A stretch of DNA of 64,000 nucleotides from Wocania arenilitoris (GTDB taxonomy: Bacteria > Bacteroidota > Bacteroidia > Flavobacteriales > Flavobacteriaceae), in assembly GCF_021728535.1 (NCBI RefSeq), contig NZ_JAKKDU010000006.1, positions 62,001-126,000 of the forward strand. Direction: 5' to 3'. The translations under genes were made by a program, and so were the position numbers. Positions 34,455 through 43,324 of the stretch are shown here, piece by piece. Position 1 is the stretch's first letter. The number at the start of each line of letters is the position of its first letter. The notes under the pieces were generated by a model. That model was not told the origin of the DNA. It made no database searches and was given only the letters and a program-made list of their open reading frames with translations.

Positions 34455-36833
34455 TTATAGGCTTTCATTTTCTATATGCTGATCGAGTGCTGCTAAATCT
34501 GGAATTAAAACTTGTCTGGCTTTACTGCCTTCAAATGGTCCAACAATACCTGCAGCTTCTAATTGGTCTATTATTCTTCCAGCCCTATTATACCCTAATT
34601 TTAGTTTACGTTGTAATAAAGAAGCCGATCCTTGTTGTGCGGTAACAATAACAATAGCGGCATCTTTAAATAGCTTATCTCGATCTGAAATATCTATATC
34701 AAGACTTGTGCCACTTTCTTCTCCAAAATATTCAGGTAATTGGTAAGCATCTGGATATGCTTTTTGAGACCCAATGTATTCGGTTATTTTTTCAACTTCA
34801 GGTGTGTCAACAAAGGCACATTGAATACGAGTAATATCATTTCCAGAAGTATATAGCATATCACCACGACCAATAAGTTGGTCTGCTCCAGATCCATCTA
34901 AAATGGTACGTGAATCAATCTTACTAGTTACTCTAAATGCAATACGCGCAGGGAAATTAGCTTTAATTATTCCTGTAATAACATTAACTGATGGGCGTTG
35001 CGTAGCGATAATTAAATGAATACCAATGGCACGTGCTAATTGGGCCAAACGCGCGATAGGAGTTTCTACTTCTTTTCCTGCGGTCATTATTAAATCTGCA
35101 AACTCATCAACAACTAAAACGATATAGGGTAAAAATTGATGACCATCGTTGGGATTTAATTTACGTGCTTTAAATTTTACATTGTATTCTGCAATATTTC
35201 TGCATAGGGCATTTTTTAATAATTCGTAACGATTGTCCATTTCAATACATAATGAATTTAATGTATTAATTACTTTGGTATTATCGGTAATTATAGCTTC
35301 CTCGCTATCTGGTAATTTTGCTAGATAGTGACGTTCAATTTTATTGAAAAGCGTAAGCTCTACTTTTTTAGGATCGACTAAAATAAATTTAACTTCAGCA
35401 GGATGTTTTTTATACAAAAGTGATGTTAAAACCGCATTTAAACCTACTGATTTACCTTGACCCGTAGCACCCGCCATAAGTAAGTGAGGCATTTTAGCAA
35501 GGTCCACAACAAAGGTTTCGTTGCTAATGGTTTTACCTAAAGCAATAGGTAATTGCATTTCGGAAGTTTGAAATTTTTTAGAAGCAATTACCGAACGCAT
35601 GGATACAATGGTAGAGTTTTTATTTGGCACTTCAATTCCAATAGTTCCTTTACCTGGAATTGGTGCTATAATACGAATGCCAAGTGCAGATAGCGATAAG
35701 GCAATATCGTCTTCTAAATTTTTTATTTTCGAAATACGAATACCAGCTTCTGGAACAATTTCATACAATGTAACGGTTGGACCAATGGTGGCTTTTATGC
35801 TAGCAATACCTATTTTATAATTACTTAAAGTTTCAACAATTTTATTTTTGTTTTCTTCAAGTTCTGCTTGATTAATGGTGATGCCTTCTGTATCGTATTT
35901 TTTTAGTAGCTCTAGAGGTGGAAATTGATAGTTACTCAACTCTAGCGTTGGGTCGAATTGCCCAAAGTCTTCAACTAATTTGTTGGCTAAATTGTCAGTT
36001 TCAGATTGTTCCTCGGCATTTTTTTCAATTTTTATTTCTATATCTTCTTCTTCCTCAGCTACTTTTACTTCTAAAGGTGTTTCAGCTTTAGGTTCAGATT
36101 TTTTTTCACTAATGGTTTGCGTTTTATCTTTTAAGGGGATGTCAAAAGCCGTTTTAATAGCTTCGGCTTCTTCAGATAAATTATTGTCTAGTGGAACTGA
36201 AAACTCTTCATTTGCTTGAGAAAATTCATCGTTAATATCTTTTTTAGCGGATTTAAAAAGCTTTGTAATACTTTGAAATGTAACTTTAAATCGGATTGCT
36301 AAGTATGTAATTAAGCCAAATAGAAGTAGGAGCGAAGTTCCAATTTTCCCAATGTAATCTTGAAGAAAATCATTTATTTCGAACCCGATTGTGCCACCAA
36401 GAATATCATTTTTACTACCAAAAAAACCAAAAAGAACGGATAACCATATGATAATTAAAATGCTCCAAAACCAATGTTGACGCAATTTTGCTTTGGCAAT
36501 ATCCATTAACACATAAACGCCAGAAATAAATAGTAATCCAGAAAATATAAATGATGCTACACCAAAACCACGTTGTATAAATAAATCGCTCAACCAAGCA
36601 CCACTTTTGCTTAACCAATTTTTTGTTTCGGTTTCTCGCGATGTAAAATTTGATAAACTACTTTGATCTGCTTCTCCAGTAAAGAAAAAAGAGATAAAAG
36701 CAATGCACATTAAGATGCCTAAAATAAGTAGTAAACTACCTAATACCAACTTTTGCTGGCTAGACAACTTAAAATTAGGTTTTTTAATTTTTGGTTTAGA
36801 TGCTTTGGTAGTTTTACTTTTTTTCTTAGCCAT
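34455..36833 (-). CDS. ftsK: DNA translocase FtsK
   Basis: FtsK pumps chromosome ends through the closing septum and activates dimer resolution. I start at 36833 (MAKKKSKTTK, 792 residues) because the frame upstream overlaps promoter-like sequence. Four membrane segments (e.g. LVLGSLLLILGILMCIAFIS) are followed by an acidic linker (EEEEDIEIKIEKNAEEQ). The motor has Walker A GATGQGKSVGLNAVL and Walker B IVLVVDEFADLIM, with LARAIGIHLIIATQRPSVNV. The C-terminal gamma winged helix is LLQRKLKLGYNRAGRIIDQL. A -7 box TATTTTTG lies at 36894-36901 (minus). Confidence 0.97.
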   Translation of the reverse strand: MAKKKSKTTKASKPKIKKPNFKLSSQQKLVLGSLLLILGILMCIAFISFFFTGEADQSSLSNFTSRETETKNWLSKSGAWLSDLFIQRGFGVASFIFSGLLFISGVYVLMDIAKAKLRQHWFWSILIIIWLSVLFGFFGSKNDILGGTIGFEINDFLQDYIGKIGTSLLLLFGLITYLAIRFKVTFQSITKLFKSAKKDINDEFSQANEEFSVPLDNNLSEEAEAIKTAFDIPLKDKTQTISEKKSEPKAETPLEVKVAEEEEDIEIKIEKNAEEQSETDNLANKLVEDFGQFDPTLELSNYQFPPLELLKKYDTEGITINQAELEENKNKIVETLSNYKIGIASIKATIGPTVTLYEIVPEAGIRISKIKNLEDDIALSLSALGIRIIAPIPGKGTIGIEVPNKNSTIVSMRSVIASKKFQTSEMQLPIALGKTISNETFVVDLAKMPHLLMAGATGQGKSVGLNAVLTSLLYKKHPAEVKFILVDPKKVELTLFNKIERHYLAKLPDSEEAIITDNTKVINTLNSLCIEMDNRYELLKNALCRNIAEYNVKFKARKLNPNDGHQFLPYIVLVVDEFADLIMTAGKEVETPIARLAQLARAIGIHLIIATQRPSVNVITGIIKANFPARIAFRVTSKIDSRTILDGSGADQLIGRGDMLYTSGNDITRIQCAFVDTPEVEKITEYIGSQKAYPDAYQLPEYFGEESGTSLDIDISDRDKLFKDAAIVIVTAQQGSASLLQRKLKLGYNRAGRIIDQLEAAGIVGPFEGSKARQVLIPDLAALDQHIENESL

Positions 36834-36834
36834 A

Positions 36835-36857
36835 TTTACTTTCCGCGAAAGCGTAAA
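36835..36857. repeat. GCTTTCGCGGAAAG-type palindrome before ftsK
   Basis: The stretch pairs TTTAC with GTAAA and CTTTC with GAAAG around GCG, with a one-base asymmetry. It lies in the leader, directly before the chosen ftsK ATG. Similar GCTTTCGCGAAAGC palindromes are, to my recollection, frequent in Flavobacteriaceae genomes. Confidence 0.45.
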
Positions 36858-36937
36858 TCTTTTAGTTTTAAATTGAGTTATAAAACAACTCGACAAAAAT
36901 ACAAATTACTAACGTTTATCCTAAGGGTAATAGTATA

Positions 36938-37306
36938 TTAAAAAATCTTTGGCATATAAATAATAAGACCAATGATAATTGTAAAAATACTAGCAATAAA
37001 TACTGCGCCAGCAGCAATATCTTTTATAAAGCCTATTTTTTTATGTTGCCCTGGATGCATAAAATCTGCTATTTCTTCAATAGCTGTGTTTATGCCCTCT
37101 ACGCTCATAACTAAACCTATGGATAGTAATTGAATAGTCCATTCGGTAGTAGAAATTTTAAAGTAAAAGCCTGCTACGGTTAGCAATAATGCAATTACAA
37201 ATTGAATTTTAATACTTGCCTCTGTTTTTAGCAATAAAACAGCGCCTTTAAAAGCGTAACCAACACTTTTTAATCGGTTAACCAAGAACGATTCTTTTTT
37301 ACTCAT
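36938..37306 (-). CDS. dgkA: Diacylglycerol kinase family protein (DgkA/undecaprenol kinase type)
   Basis: A 122-residue integral membrane kinase with three hydrophobic helices. RLKSVGYAFKGAVLLLKTEA, IKIQFVIALLLTVAGFYF and VMSVEGINTAIEEIADF contain the family motif E-G-x-N-T-A-I-E. The Gram-positive-type members phosphorylate undecaprenol, and E. coli DgkA recycles diacylglycerol; which applies here is not clear. It starts 11 bases after the tpx stop, so the two are co-transcribed, and it precedes ftsK. Confidence 0.92.
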   Translation of the reverse strand: MSKKESFLVNRLKSVGYAFKGAVLLLKTEASIKIQFVIALLLTVAGFYFKISTTEWTIQLLSIGLVMSVEGINTAIEEIADFMHPGQHKKIGFIKDIAAGAVFIASIFTIIIGLIIYMPKIF

Positions 37307-37317
37307 TGATTTTTTAA

Positions 37318-37818
37318 TTACCCCAACTCATTTAAGGCTGCATCATAATTAGGTTCTTGTCCTATTTCTGGTACTTGTTCAGTATATGTAACCGTTCCTG
37401 TTTTATCTGTTATAATAACACATCTAGATAAAAGGCCATCAAAAATACCGTTAGTCATTATTAAACCATAATTTTTTCCAAAGTCTCCTGTTTTAAAATC
37501 AGAAAGCATAATTACATCTTCTAACCCTTCTGCTGCGCAAAATTGCTCTTGTGCAAAGGGTAAGTCTCTAGAAATACATAACACTTTTGTGTTTTCTAAA
37601 GAGGCTGCCGCCTTATTAAAAGCTCTAACGGCGGCAGAGCATACACCGGTATTAACACTTGGAAATATATTTAGAATAAGATTACTCCCGTTAAAATCTT
37701 TTAAAGTTTTTGTTGAAAGGTCAACCGCTACTAATTTAAAATCTGCTATTTTTTCTCCTATTTTAGGAAGGTCTCCAGAAGTAACTACAGCGTTACCTCC
37801 TAATGTAATATTTGCCAT
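37318..37818 (-). CDS. tpx: Thiol peroxidase
   Basis: A 166-residue atypical 2-Cys peroxiredoxin that reduces hydroperoxides using thioredoxin. The peroxidatic Cys60 is in FPSVNTGVCSAAVRAF and the resolving Cys94 in PFAQEQFCAAEG, matching the 61/95 pair of E. coli Tpx. The arginine of the active site is in CISRDLPFAQ. The length is typical and no signal peptide is present, so it is cytoplasmic. It heads a minus-strand run with dgkA and ftsK. Confidence 0.96.
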   Translation of the reverse strand: MANITLGGNAVVTSGDLPKIGEKIADFKLVAVDLSTKTLKDFNGSNLILNIFPSVNTGVCSAAVRAFNKAAASLENTKVLCISRDLPFAQEQFCAAEGLEDVIMLSDFKTGDFGKNYGLIMTNGIFDGLLSRCVIITDKTGTVTYTEQVPEIGQEPNYDAALNELG

Positions 37819-37895
37819 TTTTTTTTGTTTAATGTTTAAGAAATAAAAATAGGCATATTTAGTCTTAATATGGTAATAAGAGATGTAATAGTTTT

Positions 37896-37934
37896 ATAAA
37901 AAAAACGCTTTATTCATTAAAATGAATAAAGCGT
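37896..37934 (-). terminator. Terminator of the peroxiredoxin-thioredoxin-DUF6952 operon
   Basis: ACGCTTTATTCATT (37905-37918) and AATGAATAAAGCGT (37921-37934) form a 14-bp perfect stem with a tiny loop. The plus-strand A-run at 37898-37905 is the T-tract on the minus strand. It is 32 bases past the DUF6952 stop. Confidence 0.9.
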
Positions 37935-37965
37935 AGAATTTTTCAATATTAAATAGCTAATATTT

Positions 37966-38223
37966 TTAGGTATCTATAGAGCCTAAAACACGTTTCATAA
38001 AACTATTTAAAGCTTCTTTTTTTGGTGTGCCATCTTTTATCATTTTATTAACTTCAATAGCGCCGTACATATTAGAAATAAGCTCTCCAATGACATCTAA
38101 CTCTTCATCTTTTAACGATGGAAGTTCTGTTAAAGCTTCTAAGGTTTCAATAGTTTCTATAACAAAATCTTCATCATTATCTTCAATGAATTGGGTGAGA
38201 TACTTAATTACTGGTAACTTCAT
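37966..38223 (-). CDS. Small conserved DUF6952-like protein
   Basis: An 85-residue acidic helical protein (VIKYLTQFIEDNDEDFVIET, LKDEELDVIGELISNMYGAI) without signal or cysteine. I associate it with DUF6952, a small Flavobacteriia family found beside thioredoxin genes; the function is unknown. Its first 20 bases overlap the end of the thioredoxin gene, so translation is probably coupled. Placement suggests a role in the thioredoxin/peroxiredoxin pathway. Confidence 0.85.
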   Translation of the reverse strand: MKLPVIKYLTQFIEDNDEDFVIETIETLEALTELPSLKDEELDVIGELISNMYGAIEVNKMIKDGTPKKEALNSFMKRVLGSIDT

Positions 38224-38518
38224 TTACTAATTCTTTTAAAACTTCAAATTTGTTAGTTTGAACCTGATTTACGAAAGCTCCATTTTTAAATGTTGCAAAG
38301 GTTGGTAAATTATCAACAGTCGCTAATTTTCTAGATTCTGGAAATTTCTCGGCATCGACAATAATAAAATAAACATTCTCATTTTCTGAAGCTAGCTTTT
38401 TAAATTTAGGTTTCATTATTCTACAGTTACCACACCATGTGGCTGAGTATTGTACAATAACAGTTTCATTATTAGAAATAATTTCGCCTAAATTATCTTG
38501 ATTTAATTCTTGAATCAT
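38204..38518 (-). CDS. Thioredoxin-family protein
   Basis: A 104-residue cytoplasmic thioredoxin-fold protein. The redox motif is Cys29-Gly-Asn-Cys32 (ATWCGNCRIMKPKF) instead of the classical CGPC, which shifts redox potential. The cis-proline loop is NLPTFATFKNG. It lies 12 bases after the peroxiredoxin gene and should reduce that enzyme. It overlaps the next gene by 20 bases. Confidence 0.94.
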   Translation of the reverse strand: MIQELNQDNLGEIISNNETVIVQYSATWCGNCRIMKPKFKKLASENENVYFIIVDAEKFPESRKLATVDNLPTFATFKNGAFVNQVQTNKFEVLKELVNEVTSN

Positions 38519-38530
38519 AACTTGTTTTAG

Positions 38531-39169
38531 TTAGTGAGAAGCTAAATATTTAGCAATACTATCTCTATTCTCTTTAAGAGTATCCTTTCCCTCTTCCCAG
38601 TTTGCTGGACATACTTCTCCATGCTTTTGGAAATGTGAATAGGCATCTATAACTCTTAAATACTCAGAAATGTTTCTACCTACAGGTTCTACATTTACGC
38701 CTTCATAAAATACGCTTCCTTCTTCATCTATAATATAAGTAGCTCTCCAAGTAATGTTTGGACCATCCATCACAATAGTATCGGTGTCTTCATTGTAACG
38801 TTGATCTCCAGTTTGTAGAATATCTAATTGAGCAGAAAGATTCCTGTTGGTATCTGCTAAAAGTGGATAAGTGACACCTTCAATACCTCCATTATCTTTA
38901 TCTGTATTTAACCAAGCAAAATGAACTTCTGGTGTATCGCAAGATGCTCCAATTACAATTGTATTTTTATCTTCAAATTGTTTGATGGCGTCTTGAAAAG
39001 CAAAAAGTTCTGTTGGGCACACATAAGTGAAATCTTTAGGGTACCAAAATAAAATTACTTTTTTCTTATTGTTAATGGCTTCTTCAAGAACATTAACTTT
39101 AAAAGTATCGCCCATTTCGTTCATGGCGTCTACGTTTAAATCTGGAAATTTTTTACCTACAAATGACAT
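38531..39169 (-). CDS. 2-Cys peroxiredoxin (AhpC/TSA family)
   Basis: A 212-residue typical 2-Cys peroxiredoxin that removes hydrogen peroxide and organic peroxides. Peroxidatic Cys51 lies in DFTYVCPTELFAF and resolving Cys187 in HGEVCPANWEEG. The conserved arginine lies in NITWRATYIIDEEG. The adjacent thioredoxin is the likely reductant in place of AhpF, which is absent. A -7 box TATATTTG is found at 39210-39217 on the minus strand, about 40 bases before the start. Confidence 0.95.
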   Translation of the reverse strand: MSFVGKKFPDLNVDAMNEMGDTFKVNVLEEAINNKKKVILFWYPKDFTYVCPTELFAFQDAIKQFEDKNTIVIGASCDTPEVHFAWLNTDKDNGGIEGVTYPLLADTNRNLSAQLDILQTGDQRYNEDTDTIVMDGPNITWRATYIIDEEGSVFYEGVNVEPVGRNISEYLRVIDAYSHFQKHGEVCPANWEEGKDTLKENRDSIAKYLASH

Positions 39170-39313
39170 GTAATATTATATTTAAATTGTTAATAATTTT
39201 TTTCTAATACAAATATAGCAAGCCACTTTATTTTAAAAGAAGGAATAAAATTTTAATTTCTTATCTGCTAATAGATTTTAGTTATGATTCAAAACAAAAC
39301 GAATAGTTATTTT

Positions 39314-40804
39314 TTATTTAGATTTCAACTGTTTAATTTTAATATTTAAGGCAGCGAAAAATAGTGTAGTTAAAGGGCTTAACCAGTTGAATATAGCATA
39401 AACAAAATACTCTGCTATTCCAACTCCTAAAACTTCAGATTGGTATGCTCCACAGGTATTCCAAGGAATTAGTACAGAGGTAACTGTGCCAGAATCTTCA
39501 AGTGTTCTACTTAAATTTTCAGGAGCTAAACCTCTATCTTCATAAGCTTTTTTAAACATTTTTCCAGGAACAACAATAGCTAAATATTGATCAGAGGCTG
39601 TTACATTTAATGCTAAACAACTTCCAACTGTACTGGCAAACAACCCAAAAGTTGTTTTTGCTAAGCTTAAGAGCGATCTGCTAATTCTTGCTAATGCGCC
39701 AATGGCGTCCATAATGCCACCAAACACCATGGCGCAAATAATCAACCAAATAGTACCTAGCATACCAGACATTCCTTTCCCAGATGCTGATATTAGTTCA
39801 GATAATGTTGCATTGTCAGTTTCTATTGTTGTTTTTACAGTTATAGCATCGATTATTCCTTTATAAGCTGAATTTAAACTTAATTTTTCTACGCCTGCTA
39901 TTTCTGCAACTATATGTGGTTGAAAAATTAGAGCAAAAACAGCTCCTAATAATGTTCCAATAAATAAAGCAATTAAGGGAGGTGTCTTTTTTATAATAAG
40001 AAAAATAACAACTAATGGGACTATAAAAACCCAGCCATTTATATTAAAGGTGGCTTTTAAATCATTTAATAATTGAGATGTATCTGTTGCTCCAGAAACA
40101 TCTTGAGTAAAGCCTAAAATAACAAAAACGATAAACGCTATAGTAATTGTAGGAATTGTTGTTATTGCCATATATTTTATATGTGAAAATAATTCGCTAC
40201 CAGCCATAACAGGTGCTAAATTTGTAGTGTCACTCATAGGAGACATTTTATCACCAAAATATGCTCCAGATAATACAGCTCCAGCAGTCATTCCTAAAGA
40301 AATTCCAAGAGCTTCTCCAATACCTATTAATGCTATACCTACGGTAGCCGAAGTAGTCCATGAGCTACCAGTTGCAATAGAAATTATTGCGCATATTATT
40401 ACACACGCTGCTAAAAAGATAGTTGGGTTTAAAATTTGTAATCCGTAATAAATCATTGATGGTATAATACCGCTAATTAACCATGTTCCAGCAAGTGCTC
40501 CTACCATTAGTAAAATTATTATGGCTCCAACAGTAGATTTTATGTTCTCGCCAACTTCATCAATCATAAGTTTAAAGGATACTTTATTAAATAATCCAAC
40601 AACAACTGCTATTGCAGCACCTATTAAAAGTATGAATTGATTACTTCCGCTTATGGCATCATCTCCATAGATATAAACATTATATGCAAGTAATCCAACA
40701 AGTCCAATAACCGGAATTAGAGCTTCCCAAATATTTAATTCTTTATTTTCAATAATATTTTGATCTTGTATTATAATTTTTGAAATATTTTTATCGTCTG
40801 ACAT
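39314..40804 (-). CDS. nhaC: NhaC-family Na+/H+ antiporter
   Basis: A membrane antiporter of 496 residues from the ATG at 40804 (the frame extends upstream to 40855 through a T-rich tract unlikely to be coding). About a dozen hydrophobic segments are seen, with GSSWTTSATVGIALIGIGEA, LSGAYFGDKMSPMSDTTNLA and LEDSGTVTSVLIPWNTCGAY, all signatures of the NhaC group. It probably exports sodium in exchange for protons, consistent with a marine habitat; some relatives exchange malate or lactate instead. Confidence 0.92.
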   Translation of the reverse strand: MSDDKNISKIIIQDQNIIENKELNIWEALIPVIGLVGLLAYNVYIYGDDAISGSNQFILLIGAAIAVVVGLFNKVSFKLMIDEVGENIKSTVGAIIILLMVGALAGTWLISGIIPSMIYYGLQILNPTIFLAACVIICAIISIATGSSWTTSATVGIALIGIGEALGISLGMTAGAVLSGAYFGDKMSPMSDTTNLAPVMAGSELFSHIKYMAITTIPTITIAFIVFVILGFTQDVSGATDTSQLLNDLKATFNINGWVFIVPLVVIFLIIKKTPPLIALFIGTLLGAVFALIFQPHIVAEIAGVEKLSLNSAYKGIIDAITVKTTIETDNATLSELISASGKGMSGMLGTIWLIICAMVFGGIMDAIGALARISRSLLSLAKTTFGLFASTVGSCLALNVTASDQYLAIVVPGKMFKKAYEDRGLAPENLSRTLEDSGTVTSVLIPWNTCGAYQSEVLGVGIAEYFVYAIFNWLSPLTTLFFAALNIKIKQLKSK

Positions 40805-40870
40805 GTTTTTTTTTTTTAGCTGCGTAATGTTACGATTTTTAATAAAGCTATGCAAATGGATTTAGTTATG

Positions 40871-40878
40871 TATTTTTG
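40871..40878 (+). promoter_or_regulatory. -7 promoter box before the YdjM-like gene
   Basis: TATTTTTG matches TAnnTTTG and lies 21 bases before the ATG at 40900. No convincing -33 TTTG is visible. Confidence 0.4.
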
Positions 40879-40899
40879 TTGTTTTTACATTTAAAACTA

Positions 40900-41922
40900 A
40901 TGGATTCATTAACTCAAATAGTTTTAGGAGCTGCCTGTGGTGAAGCAGTTTTAGGTAAAAAGGTTGGTAACAAAGCGTTGTTATTTGGAGCAATAGGAGG
41001 AACTATACCAGATTTAGATGTTTTTGTTGGAAGCTGGCTTTATGAAAACGAAATTGATGCTATGCTTTTTCATAGAGGGTTTATGCATTCTATTTTGTTT
41101 TCTCTGTTAGGATCATTATCATTAGGTTGGTTGGTGCATAAACTTTATAATTATGGTAAACGATTTAATACAACAACTCAAAAAGATTGGATTAGTTTAT
41201 TTTTTTGGTCGCTGTTTACACATTTAATTTTAGACTGTTTTACACCTTACGGAACTCAGTTATTCGCACCTATTAGTAATTATAGAGTTGCTTTTAACAA
41301 CATTGCCGTAGTAGATCCTATTTACACATTGCCTTTTCTAATTTGTATGATTGTTTTAATGTTTTTTAATAGACAATCTAATAGAAGGAAATTGTGGCTA
41401 AAGTTAGGGTTGGGAATAAGTTCTACCTACATGTTGTTTACTTTTGGCAACAAATTTTATATGGATTCGGTTTTTAAAGAAACTTTAATTGCTAAAGGTA
41501 TAGATTATAAAAGATATTACGCGCAACCTACAATTTTTAATAATGTATTGTGGTATGGTGTGGCAGAATCCGATTCAACATATCACGTTGGGTACTATTC
41601 TTTATTAGATATGAAAAATACTTTTTCAGACTTTAAGGTGTTACAAAAAGTACTTGCATTAAACACAGAAAAATATAAGCGTATTAAAGATTTGGCTTGG
41701 TTTAGTAATGATTATTATAGCATTTGCAAAATTGGAAATAATGATTATCAATATAACGATTTGCGCTATCCTGTAACAGGTGAACCTAATTCAACATCAT
41801 CCGTATTTAGATTTCGACTTTATAAAGAAAACGATGAAATAAACATGAAGCCTTTTGAGCGTAACGAAGATAATATTCCTGATGCTTTAAATGCGCTTTG
41901 GGAGCGTTTAAAAGGAAAATAA
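40900..41922 (+). CDS. YdjM-like membrane-bound metal-dependent hydrolase family protein
   Basis: A 340-residue inner-membrane protein from the ATG at 40900 (MDSLTQIVLGAACGEAVLGK). The N-terminal half has the family metal-site motifs: GTIPDLDVFVG, MLFHRGFMHSILFS and FWSLFTHLILDCFTPYGTQL. His, Asp and histidine pairs in these segments resemble phospholipase-type zinc ligands. The C-terminal half is soluble and less conserved. The family (DUF457/YdjM) is called hydrolase from motif similarity only; no substrate is known. Confidence 0.88.
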   Translation: MDSLTQIVLGAACGEAVLGKKVGNKALLFGAIGGTIPDLDVFVGSWLYENEIDAMLFHRGFMHSILFSLLGSLSLGWLVHKLYNYGKRFNTTTQKDWISLFFWSLFTHLILDCFTPYGTQLFAPISNYRVAFNNIAVVDPIYTLPFLICMIVLMFFNRQSNRRKLWLKLGLGISSTYMLFTFGNKFYMDSVFKETLIAKGIDYKRYYAQPTIFNNVLWYGVAESDSTYHVGYYSLLDMKNTFSDFKVLQKVLALNTEKYKRIKDLAWFSNDYYSICKIGNNDYQYNDLRYPVTGEPNSTSSVFRFRLYKENDEINMKPFERNEDNIPDALNALWERLKGK

Positions 41923-41952
41923 AATCCCTTTGAATTTGTTAAAAAAATCGGT

Positions 41953-43191
41953 CTACTTTTTAGGTTTAAGAATGTTAAGTTCTTTCATGCAAACGCGCAC
42001 CAATTGGTATGTACGATCAATATCAGCATCCAGGCCTATAGAAAAACGAATTAGTCCATTGCTTAATCCCATTTCCTTTTGCTCATCTTCTGGTATTTCA
42101 GAAGAGGTAGAACTTCCAGGAGCAGAAAATAATGTTTTGTAAAAACCTAGGCTTACAGCAAGATACCCTAAGTTTCTATTTTGCATCAATTCCATAAGCT
42201 CGTTGGCTTTTTCTAAAGCACCAACATCAATAGTTAGCATACCTCCAAACCCATATTTTTTATTCATCATCGATTTGAATAACTCATGCGAAGGATGTGA
42301 CTTTAATCCAGGATAAACTGTTTTTAAACCATCATCTTTAAATTTTTTAGCCAAAAAAGCAGCATTAAAACTGTGCTGCTGCATACGGATATGTAGGGTT
42401 CTAAGGTTTTTTAAAACGGAAGCTGCTCTTAAACTATCCATTGTAGATCCTAACAGCATAGAGGCGCCATCATTTACATTACGTAAATCGTTAATAAATT
42501 CTTGAGTACCACAAACTACACCACCAACAGTATCGCTAGAACCATTAATAAATTTTGTTAAACTATGTATTACTACATCGGCGCCTAAAGTAGCTGGAGA
42601 AATTGAAAGAGGCGAAAACGTATTATCTACAACTAATTTTAAATCGTGTCTCTTTGCAATGGCAGCTAATCCTTTAATATCTGCAACTTCTAAAAGTGGA
42701 TTACTTACAGATTCACAGTATAAAACTTTTGTGTTTTTTGTTATTGCTGCTTCAACAACATCAAGTTTAGTGATATCTACAAATGTGGTTTCTATATTAA
42801 ATCGTGGTGCAAAGTTTTTAAGAAAAGCATACGTTCCGCCGTAAATAGTTCTGCTAGAAACTATATGGTCGCTTGCACTACAAAGTTGCAATATTACTGA
42901 CGTAATCGCACCCATGCCTGATGCTGAAATATTTGCTGTTTCAGTGCCTTCCATGGCAGCTAACGCTTCGCCTAAATATAAATTTGAAGGTGATGAATGT
43001 CGTGAATATAAATAACAACCGTCGGCATTACCTTCAAAAGTGTCGAACATAGTTTTTGCTGATAAGAAAGTATAAGTAGAAGAATCTGAAATAGAAGGAT
43101 TAACTCCTCCAAATTCACCAAAATATTGTAAATCCTGAATGCTATTAGCGGGTTTAAAAACCATGATGTTTTGTGTTGTTTGTTTATTCAA
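41953..43191 (-). CDS. Cystathionine gamma-lyase/methionine gamma-lyase-family PLP enzyme
   Basis: A 412-residue trans-sulfuration-type PLP enzyme. YSRHSSPSNLYLGEALAAME, SASGMGAITSVIL and TIYGGTYAFLKNFAPRF form the cofactor and substrate cleft. SNPLLEVADI and VVDNTFSPL bind PLP; the Schiff-base lysine is in HSLTKFINGSSDTVGG. Relatives act on methionine, cystathionine or homocysteine derivatives. The divergent Lrp gene suggests amino-acid-controlled expression. ATG codons at 43191 and 43164 are both possible. Confidence 0.92.
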   Translation of the reverse strand: MNKQTTQNIMVFKPANSIQDLQYFGEFGGVNPSISDSSTYTFLSAKTMFDTFEGNADGCYLYSRHSSPSNLYLGEALAAMEGTETANISASGMGAITSVILQLCSASDHIVSSRTIYGGTYAFLKNFAPRFNIETTFVDITKLDVVEAAITKNTKVLYCESVSNPLLEVADIKGLAAIAKRHDLKLVVDNTFSPLSISPATLGADVVIHSLTKFINGSSDTVGGVVCGTQEFINDLRNVNDGASMLLGSTMDSLRAASVLKNLRTLHIRMQQHSFNAAFLAKKFKDDGLKTVYPGLKSHPSHELFKSMMNKKYGFGGMLTIDVGALEKANELMELMQNRNLGYLAVSLGFYKTLFSAPGSSTSSEIPEDEQKEMGLSNGLIRFSIGLDADIDRTYQLVRVCMKELNILKPKK

Positions 43192-43200
43192 AACTCAAAA

Positions 43201-43277
43201 TAATTAGATTATAAAACAATATAAATAAATATAATTAGAAAATAAATCTAATTAAATTATTATTTGTAGATTATAAA
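43201..43277. promoter_or_regulatory. Palindromic operator region between the PLP lyase and lrp
   Basis: TAATTAGA (43232-43239) and TCTAATTA (43247-43254) are inverted partners 7 bases apart. A further TAATTAGA is at 43201-43208, and TAGATTATAAA occurs at 43205-43215 and 43267-43277. AT-rich, spaced sites in a divergent gap suit Lrp binding. Confidence 0.6.
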
Positions 43278-43324
43278 GTTATAAACGTTAATTGTTTTAG
43301 TATCTTTATGAAAATTTTTCGATT

